Shown piece by piece: positions 43,049 to 52,518 of a stretch of DNA of 64,000 nt; position 1 is the stretch's first letter, and every line of letters begins with the position of its first letter. Below the pieces are notes generated by a model, which saw nothing but the letters and a program-made list of their open reading frames with translations, was not told the DNA's origin and did not search any database. The stretch covers positions 62,001 to 126,000 of the forward strand of contig CAZBZP010000006.1 in the NCBI GenBank assembly GCA_964496435.1. The letters are read 5' to 3'. Position numbers and translations under genes: made by a program. This stretch comes from Berkiella sp964496435. GTDB lineage: Bacteria > Pseudomonadota > Gammaproteobacteria > Berkiellales > Berkiellaceae.

Positions 43049-43978
43049 ATGAGTAATCAATTAAAAACGACAATGGGGACTTATATTGTCGGCAGCATGC
43101 TATGGATTGGCACCTTTCTTGCTCCTCAAGTTGGCTTGGCAAGAACTTATGTAATCCCACACAACGGCAATGTTATCGGTAATGTACAGTACGCCACTGT
43201 TCAGTATGGTGATTCACTGTCAACACTGGGGCGCCGTTATGATATGGGTGGCTATGAAATGGTTGAGGCCAATCCTGGCGTTAATTATTCAAACCCAAAT
43301 CCTGGAACCAGAATTACAATTCCCTCAAAATTTATTTTGCCTGATACGCAGCGCAAAGGAATTGTTATTAACCTGGCCGAAATGAGACTTTATTATTACC
43401 ATAATGATGGTGTGCATGTATCTACCTATCCAGTAGGTGTTGGTCAAGAAGGTTGGAATACGCCCCTTGGCACAACAACAATTACCCGTAAACGCGAGCA
43501 TCCTACTTGGGTAGTGCCTGATTCCATCATGGAAAACCATGCAGCTCATGGCGATCCCATTCAAAAAGTATGGCCAGCAGGTCCTACCAATCCTTTAGGT
43601 GATCATGCCTTGACCACTGGGCTTACCCATATTGTTATTCACGGCAGCCCCTATCCTAAAGGCGTTGGCGTGCGCAGCAGTCATGGTTGCATCAGAATGC
43701 TCAATGAAGATGTGGCTGAATTATTTAAAATGGTACAAGTAGGCACACCCGTTGCCATTATTCATCAACCAACCAAAATTGGTCGCTTGGATAATCAGCT
43801 CTTTTTAGAAGCGCATGTGCCACTTTCAAAATCACAATATTATTCAGACCATTCCAGCACGGGCGAACTCTTACACAAATTAGTTAAGGGTGCAAAATAT
43901 AACGTGCAATGGAGAGATATTGAAAGGATCCAAAATAAGGCAAATGGTTTGCCGCAAGTTATTGGCAATATGCTCTAA
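43049..43978 (+). CDS. L,D-transpeptidase with LysM domain
   Basis: 309 residues, exported (signal peptide ending near residue 31, APQVGLA/RTYV). A LysM domain (~47-95, TVQYGDSLSTLGRRYDMGG) binds peptidoglycan. The YkuD catalytic domain (~105-240) has HGSPYP and SSHGCIRMLNEDV, which holds the nucleophilic Cys. Such enzymes make 3-3 crosslinks or attach lipoproteins to peptidoglycan. Close to ErfK/YbiS types. Confidence 0.92.
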   Translation: MSNQLKTTMGTYIVGSMLWIGTFLAPQVGLARTYVIPHNGNVIGNVQYATVQYGDSLSTLGRRYDMGGYEMVEANPGVNYSNPNPGTRITIPSKFILPDTQRKGIVINLAEMRLYYYHNDGVHVSTYPVGVGQEGWNTPLGTTTITRKREHPTWVVPDSIMENHAAHGDPIQKVWPAGPTNPLGDHALTTGLTHIVIHGSPYPKGVGVRSSHGCIRMLNEDVAELFKMVQVGTPVAIIHQPTKIGRLDNQLFLEAHVPLSKSQYYSDHSSTGELLHKLVKGAKYNVQWRDIERIQNKANGLPQVIGNML

Positions 43979-43985
43979 GCACTGT

Positions 43986-44011
43986 GTCATGCCAGTGAAA
44001 GCTGGCATGAC
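43986..44011 (+). terminator. 10-bp palindromic hairpin after the transpeptidase gene
   Basis: GTCATGCCAG (43986-43995) and CTGGCATGAC (44002-44011) pair perfectly with a 6-nt loop. The arms resemble a palindrome common between genes in many proteobacteria (TCATxCCxGCGAAAGCxGGxATGA). There is no T run, so transcription stop is uncertain. GGCATGACAG recurs at about 55727-55736 in a half-element without its partner. Confidence 0.6.
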
Positions 44012-44097
44012 AGTCACTTACAAGAATCTATCCAAAATCTGTCATTTATCCTCAAAATCATTATAATAAGCTATCTTTGCACCCTTCGAGATTTGTT

Positions 44098-44562
44098 GTG
44101 TTTAATATCATCTTATATCAACCTGAAATTCCACCCAACACGGGAAATATCATTCGCTTATGTGCCAATACGGGATCTTTTTTACACCTCATTGAGCCCT
44201 TAGGTTTTGCTTTTGAAGACAAACAGCTAAAGCGCGCTGGTTTGGATTATCATGATTTAGCCCAAGTTAAAATTTACCCAGATCTTGAAAGCTGTTTAAA
44301 GCAATTTAATAGCCTTAGGATTTTCGCGCTCAGCGCCAAAGGTAGCACGCTTTACACATCACCCCGCTTTCAAAAAGATGATGCGTTTATCTTTGGCCCT
44401 GAAACAAGAGGGCTGCCACCAGATGTGCTTCAATTATTTACACAAGAACAAATCTTAAAGTTACCGCAGCATACTTCTAAACGTAGTTTGAATCTTTCTA
44501 ATACCGCAGCAGTAATGATTTATGAGGCGTGGCGGCAGATGGATTTTGCTTGTCTTTCATAG
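44098..44562 (+). CDS. trmL: tRNA (cytidine/uridine-2'-O-)-methyltransferase TrmL
   Basis: 154 residues, SPOUT-fold enzyme methylating the ribose of the wobble base in tRNA-Leu. It reads FNIILYQPEIPPNTGNIIRL at the start, LHLIEPLGFAFEDKQLKRAG, FGPETRGLP, and the knot region LNLSNTAAVMIYEAWRQ. The start GTG 44098 matches E. coli TrmL. A TTG at 44077 would add seven residues. Confidence 0.93.
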   Translation: MFNIILYQPEIPPNTGNIIRLCANTGSFLHLIEPLGFAFEDKQLKRAGLDYHDLAQVKIYPDLESCLKQFNSLRIFALSAKGSTLYTSPRFQKDDAFIFGPETRGLPPDVLQLFTQEQILKLPQHTSKRSLNLSNTAAVMIYEAWRQMDFACLS

Positions 44563-44603
44563 CTTTATGCCATATCTATATTTTATAAGAGTGATTTTAG
44601 TTT

Positions 44604-44954
44604 ATGTTAACACAAGTGCTATTAGAAAAACTTGAAGAAACTAAGGATAAATGCGAATTCCTTTCTGTTGTAGTAGATAACCAAGAGCGCCATTTCACTG
44701 TGGCAGCACCACCTCGCACAGTTGAGAACAGAGGCAAAGCAAACGCAGCTTATAAAGATATATATGCTAATGTCAGTGCAATAAGCTCTTTAGATTCTCT
44801 GTTATCTTATTTTCATGTCCCCTCAGAAAACAGGCTTCCACTGGAATCCCAAAAAGGATTATTTTATAGAATTTATCGTGGAAAAATGAATAAATATGTG
44901 ATACCTGTCTTTGTGCCCCAAGCACAACAAGAGCAGGTTCTGTTTAAGCGCTAA
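44604..44954 (+). CDS. Unrecognised 116-residue protein
   Basis: Soluble, no signal peptide or membrane span, opening MLTQVLLEKLEETKDKCEF and ending in a hydrophobic KYVIPVFVPQAQQEQVLF. No family recognised. The ribosome site upstream is weak (AAGAG about 12 nt away). The gene lies between trmL and a convergent acetyltransferase gene. Confidence 0.45.
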   Translation: MLTQVLLEKLEETKDKCEFLSVVVDNQERHFTVAAPPRTVENRGKANAAYKDIYANVSAISSLDSLLSYFHVPSENRLPLESQKGLFYRIYRGKMNKYVIPVFVPQAQQEQVLFKR

Positions 44955-44967
44955 ACTTTCAATAATC

Positions 44968-45360
44968 TTAGAAAATTAATTTCCTTGGGGTTTCTTTCAT
45001 TATTTGCAAGCTACCCTCTGGAATATGCACTTCCGGATGAATACCCGTATTGATGAGCCAAGTATCAACAATGTCTTCATGAAAATGGATTTTTTTAAAA
45101 AAGTTGTAGTAGAAGGGAAGTGTTTGTTCATCAACAACATTTATTATAAAACGCTGATTTTCATGCAATACATTATCAATAATGTATTGCAGTATCAATG
45201 AACCATATCCCTTGCCTTGATGTTGCTCTATAATTTCAATCCAATCTAAACGCAGATTTTCATCGCTGTTTGCAAGCATGGCTTCGCCAATTTTTTGGCC
45301 ACGAATTTTTAATTCAAGCACTAGCTTTGTTCGTGTTTGAGTGACAGTAATTTTAGGCAT
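44968..45360 (-). CDS. GNAT-family acetyltransferase
   Basis: 130 residues. The acetyl-CoA-binding motif A is IIEQHQGKGYGSLILQYI. Later blocks are FIINVVDEQTLPFYYNFFKK. The substrate cannot be told; small size and a beta-rich N-terminus (LVLELKIRGQKIGEAMLA) fit amino-acid or peptide acetyltransferases. The 45361-45628 stretch upstream holds no well-supported gene. Confidence 0.8.
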   Translation of the reverse strand: MPKITVTQTRTKLVLELKIRGQKIGEAMLANSDENLRLDWIEIIEQHQGKGYGSLILQYIIDNVLHENQRFIINVVDEQTLPFYYNFFKKIHFHEDIVDTWLINTGIHPEVHIPEGSLQIMKETPRKLIF

Positions 45361-45628
45361 AATTTAATCTAAACTAAAATAGGATAAATCATAGCAAAGC
45401 CCGCTTTTTTATCATAAACATAACTGATAAAAGGCACTATTTTAAGGATAAACCAGATAAAATGCTGGATAACATCCCCTTTAGTGCTATCCCTAATTAT
45501 GAATGTAAAATTGCAAAATATGGTTAAGGGGATCTGCTTTGTAATGACAGGATAAATATTTAGTAATTGTTTTAGCGCTCTAATTATGTTGAGATAGTAT
45601 TTTTTTAGCAAGGAAGGAAATTAAAAAA

Positions 45629-46054
45629 ATGGAACTAGGGCCAATCAGTTCATCTGATTCTCTTCAAAAAGCAAACAGCCAGCTTGAAAAACTCGCCCGC
45701 GGCAGTACTTCTACACAAATAAGAAATGCAGCGGCATATCTTAAAAGCAATCTCTCAGATAAAACAACGCAAGCATCATTTGCTGAACTGCTTGAACAAA
45801 TTTCTGAATTGATAGCATCCGTTACTAAAAAGGAGGAATCAACTGAATTTACGCAAGTTGTCAATCAGATTATGAAAACACTCCCCTTAAGCGCACCGCA
45901 AGATAAATCAAAATGCCTATTAAATGCATATCAATCAAAACGAGATCCTTCGCAACAATCTCTATCTCATAGTGAGGACAGAAAGTATAAAGAAAGTGAA
46001 AATTTGCTGGGAACTAATGCTAATAAAGAAAAAGAACGTTGCAGCATGATGTAG
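45629..46054 (+). CDS. Small protein with CaaX-like C-terminus (CSMM)
   Basis: 141 residues, soluble and helical, polar, with no signal peptide. It opens MELGPISSSDSLQKANSQLEK. It ends NKEKERCSMM, a terminal Cys-Ser-Met-Met that fits a farnesylation box, preceded by charged residues. A strong AAGGAAGG lies upstream of ATG 45629. No domain is recognised. Like the CTLF protein, it could be modified by host prenyltransferases if delivered to a eukaryotic cell. Confidence 0.65.
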   Translation: MELGPISSSDSLQKANSQLEKLARGSTSTQIRNAAAYLKSNLSDKTTQASFAELLEQISELIASVTKKEESTEFTQVVNQIMKTLPLSAPQDKSKCLLNAYQSKRDPSQQSLSHSEDRKYKESENLLGTNANKEKERCSMM

Positions 46055-46075
46055 AAAAATGAGGCACAAATAAAA

Positions 46076-46096
46076 AAAAGGGCGATGGCCCCTTTT
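46076..46096 (-). terminator. Terminator of the rhodanese-secB-gpsA run
   Basis: On the - strand AAAAGGGG, a short loop, and CCC are followed by eight T (46072-46079 read in reverse), 37 bp past the gpsA stop. The + strand also has TTTT after the stem, so it can serve the convergent CaaX gene too. Confidence 0.8.
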
Positions 46097-46132
46097 GTTT
46101 ATTTGTTAGTATAATTTTGATAGTACTAAATG

Positions 46133-47140
46133 CTAAATTTCATTCTTTGGAGAGCGAGTAACGAGATTATTCACCGCTTGCTGGGGTAATACACCATCAT
46201 AAAGAACAGCAAAGACTTGTTCACAAATGGGCATTTCAACACTGACTTTTGCTGCCAATGCCATCACTTGTTTAACATTATCTTTACCTTCAACCACCTG
46301 GCCAATTGCTTTTTCTGCTTCAACAATGGAGCGCCCTTCTCCTAGCGCCAAACCAAAGCGACGATTTCGTGATTGATTATCAGTACAGGTTAAAACTATA
46401 TCTCCCATACCAGACAAACCCATAAGCGTGGGTTGTTGGGCTCCTAAGGCTTTACCTAAGCGTGCTAGTTCAGCAAAACCGCGTGTAATGAGGGCTGCCC
46501 TAGCATTGGCGCCAAAACCTAAACCATCTGACATGCCAACAGCAATCGCTAAAACATTTTTAACAACGCCACCTAATTGCACGCCAATCAGATCCTGCGA
46601 TAAATAGACACGGAAAATTTCACTATGAAAGGCCTGCTGCATTTGTTCACCAAAAGACGGCGTATCAGTTGCGATGCTGATGGCTGTAGGTAAACCACAG
46701 GCGACTTCTTTTGCAAAGCTTGGGCCCGAGATAACACCATGCGGAATATGGGCGCAATGTTGCTGGCAAATGCTATTTAAAAACTGACTATCTTGCGTTA
46801 AGCCTTTGGTGCCCCACAAAATACCCATCTTCGTGCCAAGCAAAGGCTTGATGCGAAGAATAAGATCTTTAAAAGCATGACTTGGCACCACAATTAAAAT
46901 GGTTGCGGTTTCGCCAATTTGTTCAAAGGCTTCATTGAGATCAGCGCTTAAGGAAAGCGTATTAGGAAAAGAGAACCCTGGTAAATAATGCTCATTAGCA
47001 CCTTTCGCCCGCATCGCATTGATTTCATCTGCACGATGTCCCCAAAGGATAACACGATGTTGTAACCGTGCTAGGTAAAGAGCAAGCGCGGTTCCCCATG
47101 AACCTGCGCCTAAAACCAAAAAGTTCTCTTGTTGCTTCAT
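46133..47140 (-). CDS. gpsA: Glycerol-3-phosphate dehydrogenase [NAD(P)+]
   Basis: Makes sn-glycerol-3-phosphate for phospholipids. 335 residues. The Rossmann motif is VLGAGSWGTALALYLA. KGLTQDSQFL, GVISGPSFAKEVACGLPTA and the catalytic Lys region GGVVKNVLAIAVGMSDGLG are canonical, as are ALITRGFAEL and GLSGMGDIVLTCT. It lies 8 bp after secB, as in E. coli. Confidence 0.96.
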   Translation of the reverse strand: MKQQENFLVLGAGSWGTALALYLARLQHRVILWGHRADEINAMRAKGANEHYLPGFSFPNTLSLSADLNEAFEQIGETATILIVVPSHAFKDLILRIKPLLGTKMGILWGTKGLTQDSQFLNSICQQHCAHIPHGVISGPSFAKEVACGLPTAISIATDTPSFGEQMQQAFHSEIFRVYLSQDLIGVQLGGVVKNVLAIAVGMSDGLGFGANARAALITRGFAELARLGKALGAQQPTLMGLSGMGDIVLTCTDNQSRNRRFGLALGEGRSIVEAEKAIGQVVEGKDNVKQVMALAAKVSVEMPICEQVFAVLYDGVLPQQAVNNLVTRSPKNEI

Positions 47141-47148
47141 GACAAGGC

Positions 47149-47610
47149 TTACTTAGCTTCGCCCTTTTTTTGCTGCTCAAGATGTTGCATGTAGAGTGCA
47201 TCAAAATTGACAGGGGCAAGTAAGAGTTGTGGGAAACCACCACGGATAACGATGTCTGAAATCGTTTCACGTGCATAGGGATAAAGAATGTTAGGGCACA
47301 TGCTACCCAATGCGTGTGATAACTGTTCTTGTGGGAAACCTTTGAGTGTAAAGATACCTGCTTGGTGAACTTCCACTAAGAAAGCCACTTTCTCGCCCAT
47401 TTTTACTGTAACGGTTAAGTGCAAAACCACTTCATAAATCGAATCTTCCAAACGATTGGTTTTGGTTTGCAGATCAACATTAACTTCAGGCTTCCACTCT
47501 TCTCTAAAGATTTCTGGCGCATGAGGCGTTTCAAAAGAAACATCTTTTACATAAATTCGTTGAATGGTAAAAACCGGGCCTTCAGTCCGTGCATTTTCTT
47601 TATCGACCAT
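47149..47610 (-). CDS. secB: Protein-export chaperone SecB
   Basis: 153 residues. SecB keeps preproteins unfolded and hands them to SecA. Recognisable are FTIQRIYVKDVSFETPHAPEIF, VHLTVTVKMGEKVAFLVEVHQAG (shown here only in part, VHLTVTVKMG), LGSMCPNILYPYARETIS and GGFPQLLLAPVNFDALY. Located between a rhodanese gene and gpsA. In E. coli grxC sits in this interval; here it is absent. Confidence 0.96.
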   Translation of the reverse strand: MVDKENARTEGPVFTIQRIYVKDVSFETPHAPEIFREEWKPEVNVDLQTKTNRLEDSIYEVVLHLTVTVKMGEKVAFLVEVHQAGIFTLKGFPQEQLSHALGSMCPNILYPYARETISDIVIRGGFPQLLLAPVNFDALYMQHLEQQKKGEAK

Positions 47611-47653
47611 AATTAACCTTCCTTTTATTAAAAACCATTAATCAATATGTAAT

Positions 47654-48079
47654 TTATTTTTTAGCAACAGGTAAACCCTGTGCATGCCAAGCATCCATTC
47701 CACCTGACAAATGATAAAGCTCTGTAAACCCATTGGCTTTGAATATCTTGCTCAACTTGGAAGAGTCTGCCCCAAGGCCACAAATTAAAATAATGGGTTT
47801 ATTTTTGTATTTGTTCAGGGTCTTTAAACTACTGCCTACATTTTCGGCAGGAATATTCATTGCGCCAAGAATATGACCCAAATTAAAGCGCTCACTTGCT
47901 CGGGTATCAACGACAACAGCATCTTTATGATTGAGAAGATCTACTAACTGTTGCGGACTCAGCCCAGGCACACCAAATGCGCGATGTCTTAATTCATTCC
48001 CTAGCAACAGGACTAAGATAACGCCAAAAAGGCCGCTTAACATCCAATGCTCAACTAAAAAAGAAATATAGGGATCCAT
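47654..48079 (-). CDS. Membrane-anchored rhodanese-like protein (YibN type)
   Basis: 141 residues. One N-terminal membrane segment (~12-27, WMLSGLFGVILVLLLG) is followed by a rhodanese domain (~38-138) with VVDTRASERFNLGHILGA and the active-site loop ILICGLGADSS, whose Cys is present. Sulfur carrier or thiol transfer is likely; the exact acceptor is unknown. Same neighbourhood as E. coli yibN, divergent from gpmI. Confidence 0.88.
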   Translation of the reverse strand: MDPYISFLVEHWMLSGLFGVILVLLLGNELRHRAFGVPGLSPQQLVDLLNHKDAVVVDTRASERFNLGHILGAMNIPAENVGSSLKTLNKYKNKPIILICGLGADSSKLSKIFKANGFTELYHLSGGMDAWHAQGLPVAKK

Positions 48080-48213
48080 CTGCCCTCTAACCTTCTTACT
48101 TTAAACTAAAGCCCCACATTATACACTCAATTAAGCTAACTAGCGACTTGAAAGGAAAGAAAGGCAAGCCCTAAAATGAGAGGAAGGAATAACTTAACAA
48201 CAGAAGAAAAATA

Positions 48214-49752
48214 ATGAGCACCAATAAACCAGTTGTACTACTAATATTCGATGGTTGGGGATATAAAATAAATGGCCAAGGCAATGCCATATCATCTGCT
48301 AATACCCCAGTCTGGGACAAACTCATTGAAAATTGTCCTCATACAACCCTATCCGGAAGCGGGGAAGATGTCGGTTTACCCTTAGGACAAATGGGTAACT
48401 CGGAAGTCGGTCACCTTACGATGGGCGCAGGCCGGGTGATCTATCAAGATCTCACCTTGATTAGCAAAGAAATCCGCGAAGGTCACTTTTTTAGCAACCC
48501 TGTGCTGCTTGAAGCTTTCAGCAAGGCTCAGCGTAGCAAAGGTGCTATTCATTTTATGTGCTTACTGTCACCAGGCGGGGTACATAGCCACGAGGATCAT
48601 TTATTTGCAGCACTTAACATGGCAAGAGAACACCATGATGGCCCCATTTATGTGCATGCCTTTTTAGATGGTCGCGATACCCCGCCACAAAGCGCCAAAG
48701 CCTCACTTGAAAAATTAGACCGCGTTCTTGAAAAAACCCAATCAACTTTAGCGACGGTGAGTGGACGTTACTATGCCATGGATCGTGACAAACGCCATGA
48801 AAGAGTTAAATTGGCTTATGATGCCATTGTTTTTGGACGTGCGCCTTACCATGCACCTGATGGTGTGAGTGCTTTAGAGCAAGCTTATGCAAGAAAGGAA
48901 ACGGATGAGTTTGTAAAGCCAACCCTGATTGTTAAACCCGGTGAAAAACCAATTAGTATTCTGGATGGCGATATTGTTATCTACATGAACTTCCGTGCAG
49001 ATAGAGCCCGGGCTTTAGCTGTTGCTTTGACAGACAATACCTTTGATGGTTTTGATAGAGAAAATGCACCCACACTCGGGGAATTTGTTAGCCTCACCGA
49101 ATATGATAAAAATATTAAAGCCCGTGTTGTTTATCCGCCCAAAGATCATAAAAATGTCCTAGGTGAATACCTGCAAAATCACCAACGTTCGCAGTTACAT
49201 ATCGCTGAAACTGAAAAATACGCTCACGTGACTTTTTTCTTTAACGGTGGCATTGAAAAACCTTATCAAGGGGAAGAAAGAATTTTAATTCCATCCCCTA
49301 AAGTAGCCACCTATGATTTAAAGCCTGAAATGAGTGCTTTTGAATTAACAGATGAACTTGTGAAACAAATCGGTTTAGAAAAATTTGATTTTATCGTTTG
49401 TAATTATGCTAATGCTGATATGGTTGGTCACACGGGTAATTTTGAGGCTACTGTCAAAGCGATTGAAACGCTTGATAGCTGTTTAGCTAAGATTGTTAGT
49501 GCCTTAGAAAAAGTCGATGGACAAATGCTGATAACTTCCGATCATGGTAATGCTGAATGTATGGTAGATGAGGAAAGTCATCAACCGCATACCGCACATA
49601 CCTTATCTTTGGTGCCTTTGGTCTATGTTGGCAAACAACCCTTTCATTTTATTCATGAGAATGGCACCTTATCAGATATTGCACCGACCTTATTGAAGTT
49701 AATGGGCCTATCCCAACCACCTGAAATGACTGGTCACTGCTTAGTGGCTTAA
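48214..49752 (+). CDS. gpmI: Phosphoglycerate mutase, cofactor-independent
   Basis: Interconverts 3- and 2-phosphoglycerate in glycolysis. 512 residues, alkaline-phosphatase fold with Mn. LLIFDGWGY holds the first metal Asp; GNSEVGHLTMGAGRV holds the phosphorylated Ser. HAFLDGRDTPP, the SDHGNAECM metal site and HTAHTLSLVPLV are family marks. AAGAAAAAT upstream is a weak ribosome site. Gene order gpmI-envC-ctpA follows. Confidence 0.96.
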   Translation: MSTNKPVVLLIFDGWGYKINGQGNAISSANTPVWDKLIENCPHTTLSGSGEDVGLPLGQMGNSEVGHLTMGAGRVIYQDLTLISKEIREGHFFSNPVLLEAFSKAQRSKGAIHFMCLLSPGGVHSHEDHLFAALNMAREHHDGPIYVHAFLDGRDTPPQSAKASLEKLDRVLEKTQSTLATVSGRYYAMDRDKRHERVKLAYDAIVFGRAPYHAPDGVSALEQAYARKETDEFVKPTLIVKPGEKPISILDGDIVIYMNFRADRARALAVALTDNTFDGFDRENAPTLGEFVSLTEYDKNIKARVVYPPKDHKNVLGEYLQNHQRSQLHIAETEKYAHVTFFFNGGIEKPYQGEERILIPSPKVATYDLKPEMSAFELTDELVKQIGLEKFDFIVCNYANADMVGHTGNFEATVKAIETLDSCLAKIVSALEKVDGQMLITSDHGNAECMVDEESHQPHTAHTLSLVPLVYVGKQPFHFIHENGTLSDIAPTLLKLMGLSQPPEMTGHCLVA

Positions 49753-49768
49753 CTTGATGGAGCAAGTA

Positions 49769-50926
49769 ATGCTAATAAATTTTCGCAAAAGATTGCCTTT
49801 GGTTTTAATTGTTAGCATTACTTCAGCTGTTTTTGCGCAAGATAATACGCAAACCCCCAAAGAAGTAAAAAAAGCACTGCTACAGGTGCAAACCAAATTA
49901 CAAAAACTTGAAAAGGATGTTTATAACTCTAAGCGTGAAGAAAAAGCCCTTGTCCAACAATTGGCTAACCTTGATAAAGAAATTGGCAATAGTGCAGAAG
50001 ACCTATCCGTATTACAAAGCACTCTCACTAACCATACCGCATCTTTAAAAGGTTTACAGCAACAAGAAACGCAATTACAACATTCAACACACGCTCATCA
50101 AGCTGCGCTTTCACAATTGCTTAGCGCAACTTTTGCACACTATCGCAAAGAAAAAATGCAATTGCTATTTGAACAACAAGAATGGTCTTCTATTTCTAGA
50201 CAAAATCAATATTATCAATATTTTTACAATGCACGGGCACATCACATTAATGATTTGCAAAATAATTTGCTCAAAGTTAAAAATCTGCAAGCCAAAATTG
50301 AAAACGAAAAGAAAGAAATTCAGCAGCTATCAAAAAAATTGATTGTCGATCAAAGCGCACTTGTGCAAACAAAGGAAAAAAGACAAGCTGTTCTAGATTC
50401 TTTGTCTAAAAAATTGGCCACCGCACAAGACTCGCTCGCGCAATTACAACAGCAAGAACAGCATTTATCACAATTATTTAAAACTTTACAACAAAAACTC
50501 TCCAGCACACCAACCTATATTGAGCCAGCGCTTGATTTTGTTAAAGCCAAAAGCAAATTAAATCTACCTATTCAAGTGAAAGGGGCAACCTTATCCAAGT
50601 TGCCACATCTAGATAAATCTAGTGCTAAAAAATCATACATCAGTGCTGAGAATGGTACACCCGTAAGCGCTATTTTCGGTGGTCGTGTTGTTTTTGCTGA
50701 ATGGCTACGCGGTTTAGGATTGTTAATTATTGTTGATCACGGCAATGGCTACATGAGTTTATATGGCAATAATCAAAAGCTGTATAAGGGTCTAGGTGAA
50801 TGGGTTAATCAAGGAGATATGATAGCAACAGTAGGACAAAGCGGCGGACATGCAGAACCCGGATTATACTTTGAAATAAGAAAGGATGGAGAGGCACTAG
50901 ATCCTAGCCCATGGTTTATCAGCTAG
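49769..50926 (+). CDS. envC: Murein hydrolase activator EnvC
   Basis: 385 residues, exported (signal peptide MLINFRKRLPLVLIVSITSAVFA). A long periplasmic coiled coil (~30-230) precedes a LytM/M23 domain (~280-385, PVSAIFGGRVVFAEWLRGLG and IVDHGNGYMSLYGNN). EnvC LytM lacks active zinc residues and instead activates AmiA/AmiB amidases at the septum. ATG 49769 has GGAG 6 nt upstream; TTG 49754 and ATG 49757 precede it. Confidence 0.9.
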   Translation: MLINFRKRLPLVLIVSITSAVFAQDNTQTPKEVKKALLQVQTKLQKLEKDVYNSKREEKALVQQLANLDKEIGNSAEDLSVLQSTLTNHTASLKGLQQQETQLQHSTHAHQAALSQLLSATFAHYRKEKMQLLFEQQEWSSISRQNQYYQYFYNARAHHINDLQNNLLKVKNLQAKIENEKKEIQQLSKKLIVDQSALVQTKEKRQAVLDSLSKKLATAQDSLAQLQQQEQHLSQLFKTLQQKLSSTPTYIEPALDFVKAKSKLNLPIQVKGATLSKLPHLDKSSAKKSYISAENGTPVSAIFGGRVVFAEWLRGLGLLIIVDHGNGYMSLYGNNQKLYKGLGEWVNQGDMIATVGQSGGHAEPGLYFEIRKDGEALDPSPWFIS

Positions 50927-51007
50927 GCGTGCTCTTACTTCCCTTTGATTATATACAGCGCGCCTCAAAAGGCCGCGGGGTTGCTGCTAAATACATAAGG
51001 ATAATGT

Positions 51008-52441
51008 ATGTTCTTGAGCGCAAACACGTCAATAAAAGCCCTACTTCTTACCTTTACACTCATGGGCTTTTATGCCAAGCCTCTCTTAGCAGCAGATGAT
51101 TCTCCCGAAAAAGCTTTACCACTGGATGATTTACAGCGCTTTACCTCTGTTGTTGAGCAGATCAGAAAATACTATGTTAAGCCAGTTGATGATAAAGAAT
51201 TATTTGAAAATGCCATAAGAGGTATGCTTTCTGGGCTCGATCCTCATTCTTCTTATCTTGATCCAAGCGAATTTTCAGATCTGCGCGCTAATACCTCAGG
51301 TAAATTTGGTGGCTTGGGTATCGAAGTGACCATGGAAGATGGCTATGTTCGCGTCATCAGTCCTATCGATGACACGCCTGCCTCACGTGCTGGATTAAAA
51401 GCAGGTGACGTTATTGTTCGTCTTGATGAAACACCTGTCAAAGGTTTGACACTTAAAAAGGCCGTTGAAATGATGCGAGGCGAAAGAGGCTCAAGCATTC
51501 TCTTAACAGTCATGCGCAAGGGTGAAACGCAACCTCTTAAAATCAAAGTTACGCGCGATCTCATCCAAGTGAAAAGTGTGCGCACAAAATTATTAGATAA
51601 AAATTATGGTTACATCCGTATTTCCCAATTCCAAACGCAATCAGGTGAAGATTTAATCAATGCGGTTAATCAGCTTAAGAAAGAATCTAACAATTCCCTC
51701 AAAGGCATCATCTTAGATCTGCGCAATAACCCAGGCGGCATTTTAGAAGCCTCTGTTAAAGTGTCTGATGCTTTCTTAGATAAAAATAAATTGGGCTACA
51801 ACGGCATGATTGTTTATACCGAAGGAAGACTGCCAGGTTCTGAAATCAAAGAATTTGCTGAAGGCACTGATATTCTCAACGGCGCACCTATTGTTACCTT
51901 AGTTAACGGTGGTTCTGCCTCAGCTTCAGAAATTGTTGCGGGCGCATTGCAGGATCATAAGCGTGCATTAATTGTCGGCACCCAAACCTTTGGTAAAGGC
52001 TCTGTACAAACCGTATTACCGCTTAAAGACAATCATGGTCTGAAATTAACTACGGCTCTTTATTACACACCTTCTGGACGCTCAATACAAGCAGAGGGCA
52101 TAACACCTGATATTGAAATACCAGACTTGAAGATCCCAGAAGCAAAAACAGATGAAAATGAAAACTGGATCAATGTGCGCGAAATTGATTTACAAGGGCA
52201 TCTTGATAATGGCAACAAGGATAAACCCAAAGAGTCAACAAAGGATAAACCATTATCTTCTGAAGAATCCATGCCTTCAACAGAGGACAATAAAAAACCC
52301 TTAGTGAACCAAGATTACCAGCTCAATGAAGCACTCAACTTGCTCAAAGGTTTAGCATTTACCAGCCCAGGCAATAACAAGGCGCTGGCAAAAACCAAAA
52401 CGCAAAAATCTAAAGCCTTGGCAGAAGAAACTAAAAACTAA
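51008..52441 (+). CDS. ctpA: Carboxyl-terminal processing peptidase (S41A)
   Basis: 477 residues, exported (signal peptide near 1-28). N-terminal helical region (FTSVVEQIRKYYVKPVDD, LDPHSSYLDPSEF), a PDZ domain (~90-175, FGGLGIEVTMEDGYVRVISP) and the S41 core. The catalytic Ser lies in NGGSASASEIVAGALQDH and the Lys in TQTFGKGSVQTVLPL. A Lys/Ser/Glu-rich tail (~390-477) is unusual in length. Degrades or trims periplasmic proteins. Often follows envC. Confidence 0.94.
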   Translation: MFLSANTSIKALLLTFTLMGFYAKPLLAADDSPEKALPLDDLQRFTSVVEQIRKYYVKPVDDKELFENAIRGMLSGLDPHSSYLDPSEFSDLRANTSGKFGGLGIEVTMEDGYVRVISPIDDTPASRAGLKAGDVIVRLDETPVKGLTLKKAVEMMRGERGSSILLTVMRKGETQPLKIKVTRDLIQVKSVRTKLLDKNYGYIRISQFQTQSGEDLINAVNQLKKESNNSLKGIILDLRNNPGGILEASVKVSDAFLDKNKLGYNGMIVYTEGRLPGSEIKEFAEGTDILNGAPIVTLVNGGSASASEIVAGALQDHKRALIVGTQTFGKGSVQTVLPLKDNHGLKLTTALYYTPSGRSIQAEGITPDIEIPDLKIPEAKTDENENWINVREIDLQGHLDNGNKDKPKESTKDKPLSSEESMPSTEDNKKPLVNQDYQLNEALNLLKGLAFTSPGNNKALAKTKTQKSKALAEETKN

Positions 52442-52458
52442 GTGATTGTTCTGTGCAG

Positions 52459-52484
52459 GGGCGGACATCTGTGGATGTCCGCCC
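52459..52484 (+). terminator. Terminator after ctpA
   Basis: An 11-bp perfect stem GGGCGGACATC (52459-52469) / GATGTCCGCCC (52474-52484) with a TGTG loop, followed by TTCTTCATTT. It is 17 bp past the ctpA stop and is the first of three hairpins in this gap. Confidence 0.8.
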
Positions 52485-52518
52485 TTCTTCATTTGGCCAA
52501 TTCTTCGACATCTAAAGT

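Noticed and set aside
45369..45611. 80-residue - strand open frame with hydrophobic segments
   Set aside because: It starts at TTG, runs through the ribosome-binding region of the CaaX gene at 45629, has no Shine-Dalgarno and no recognisable content.
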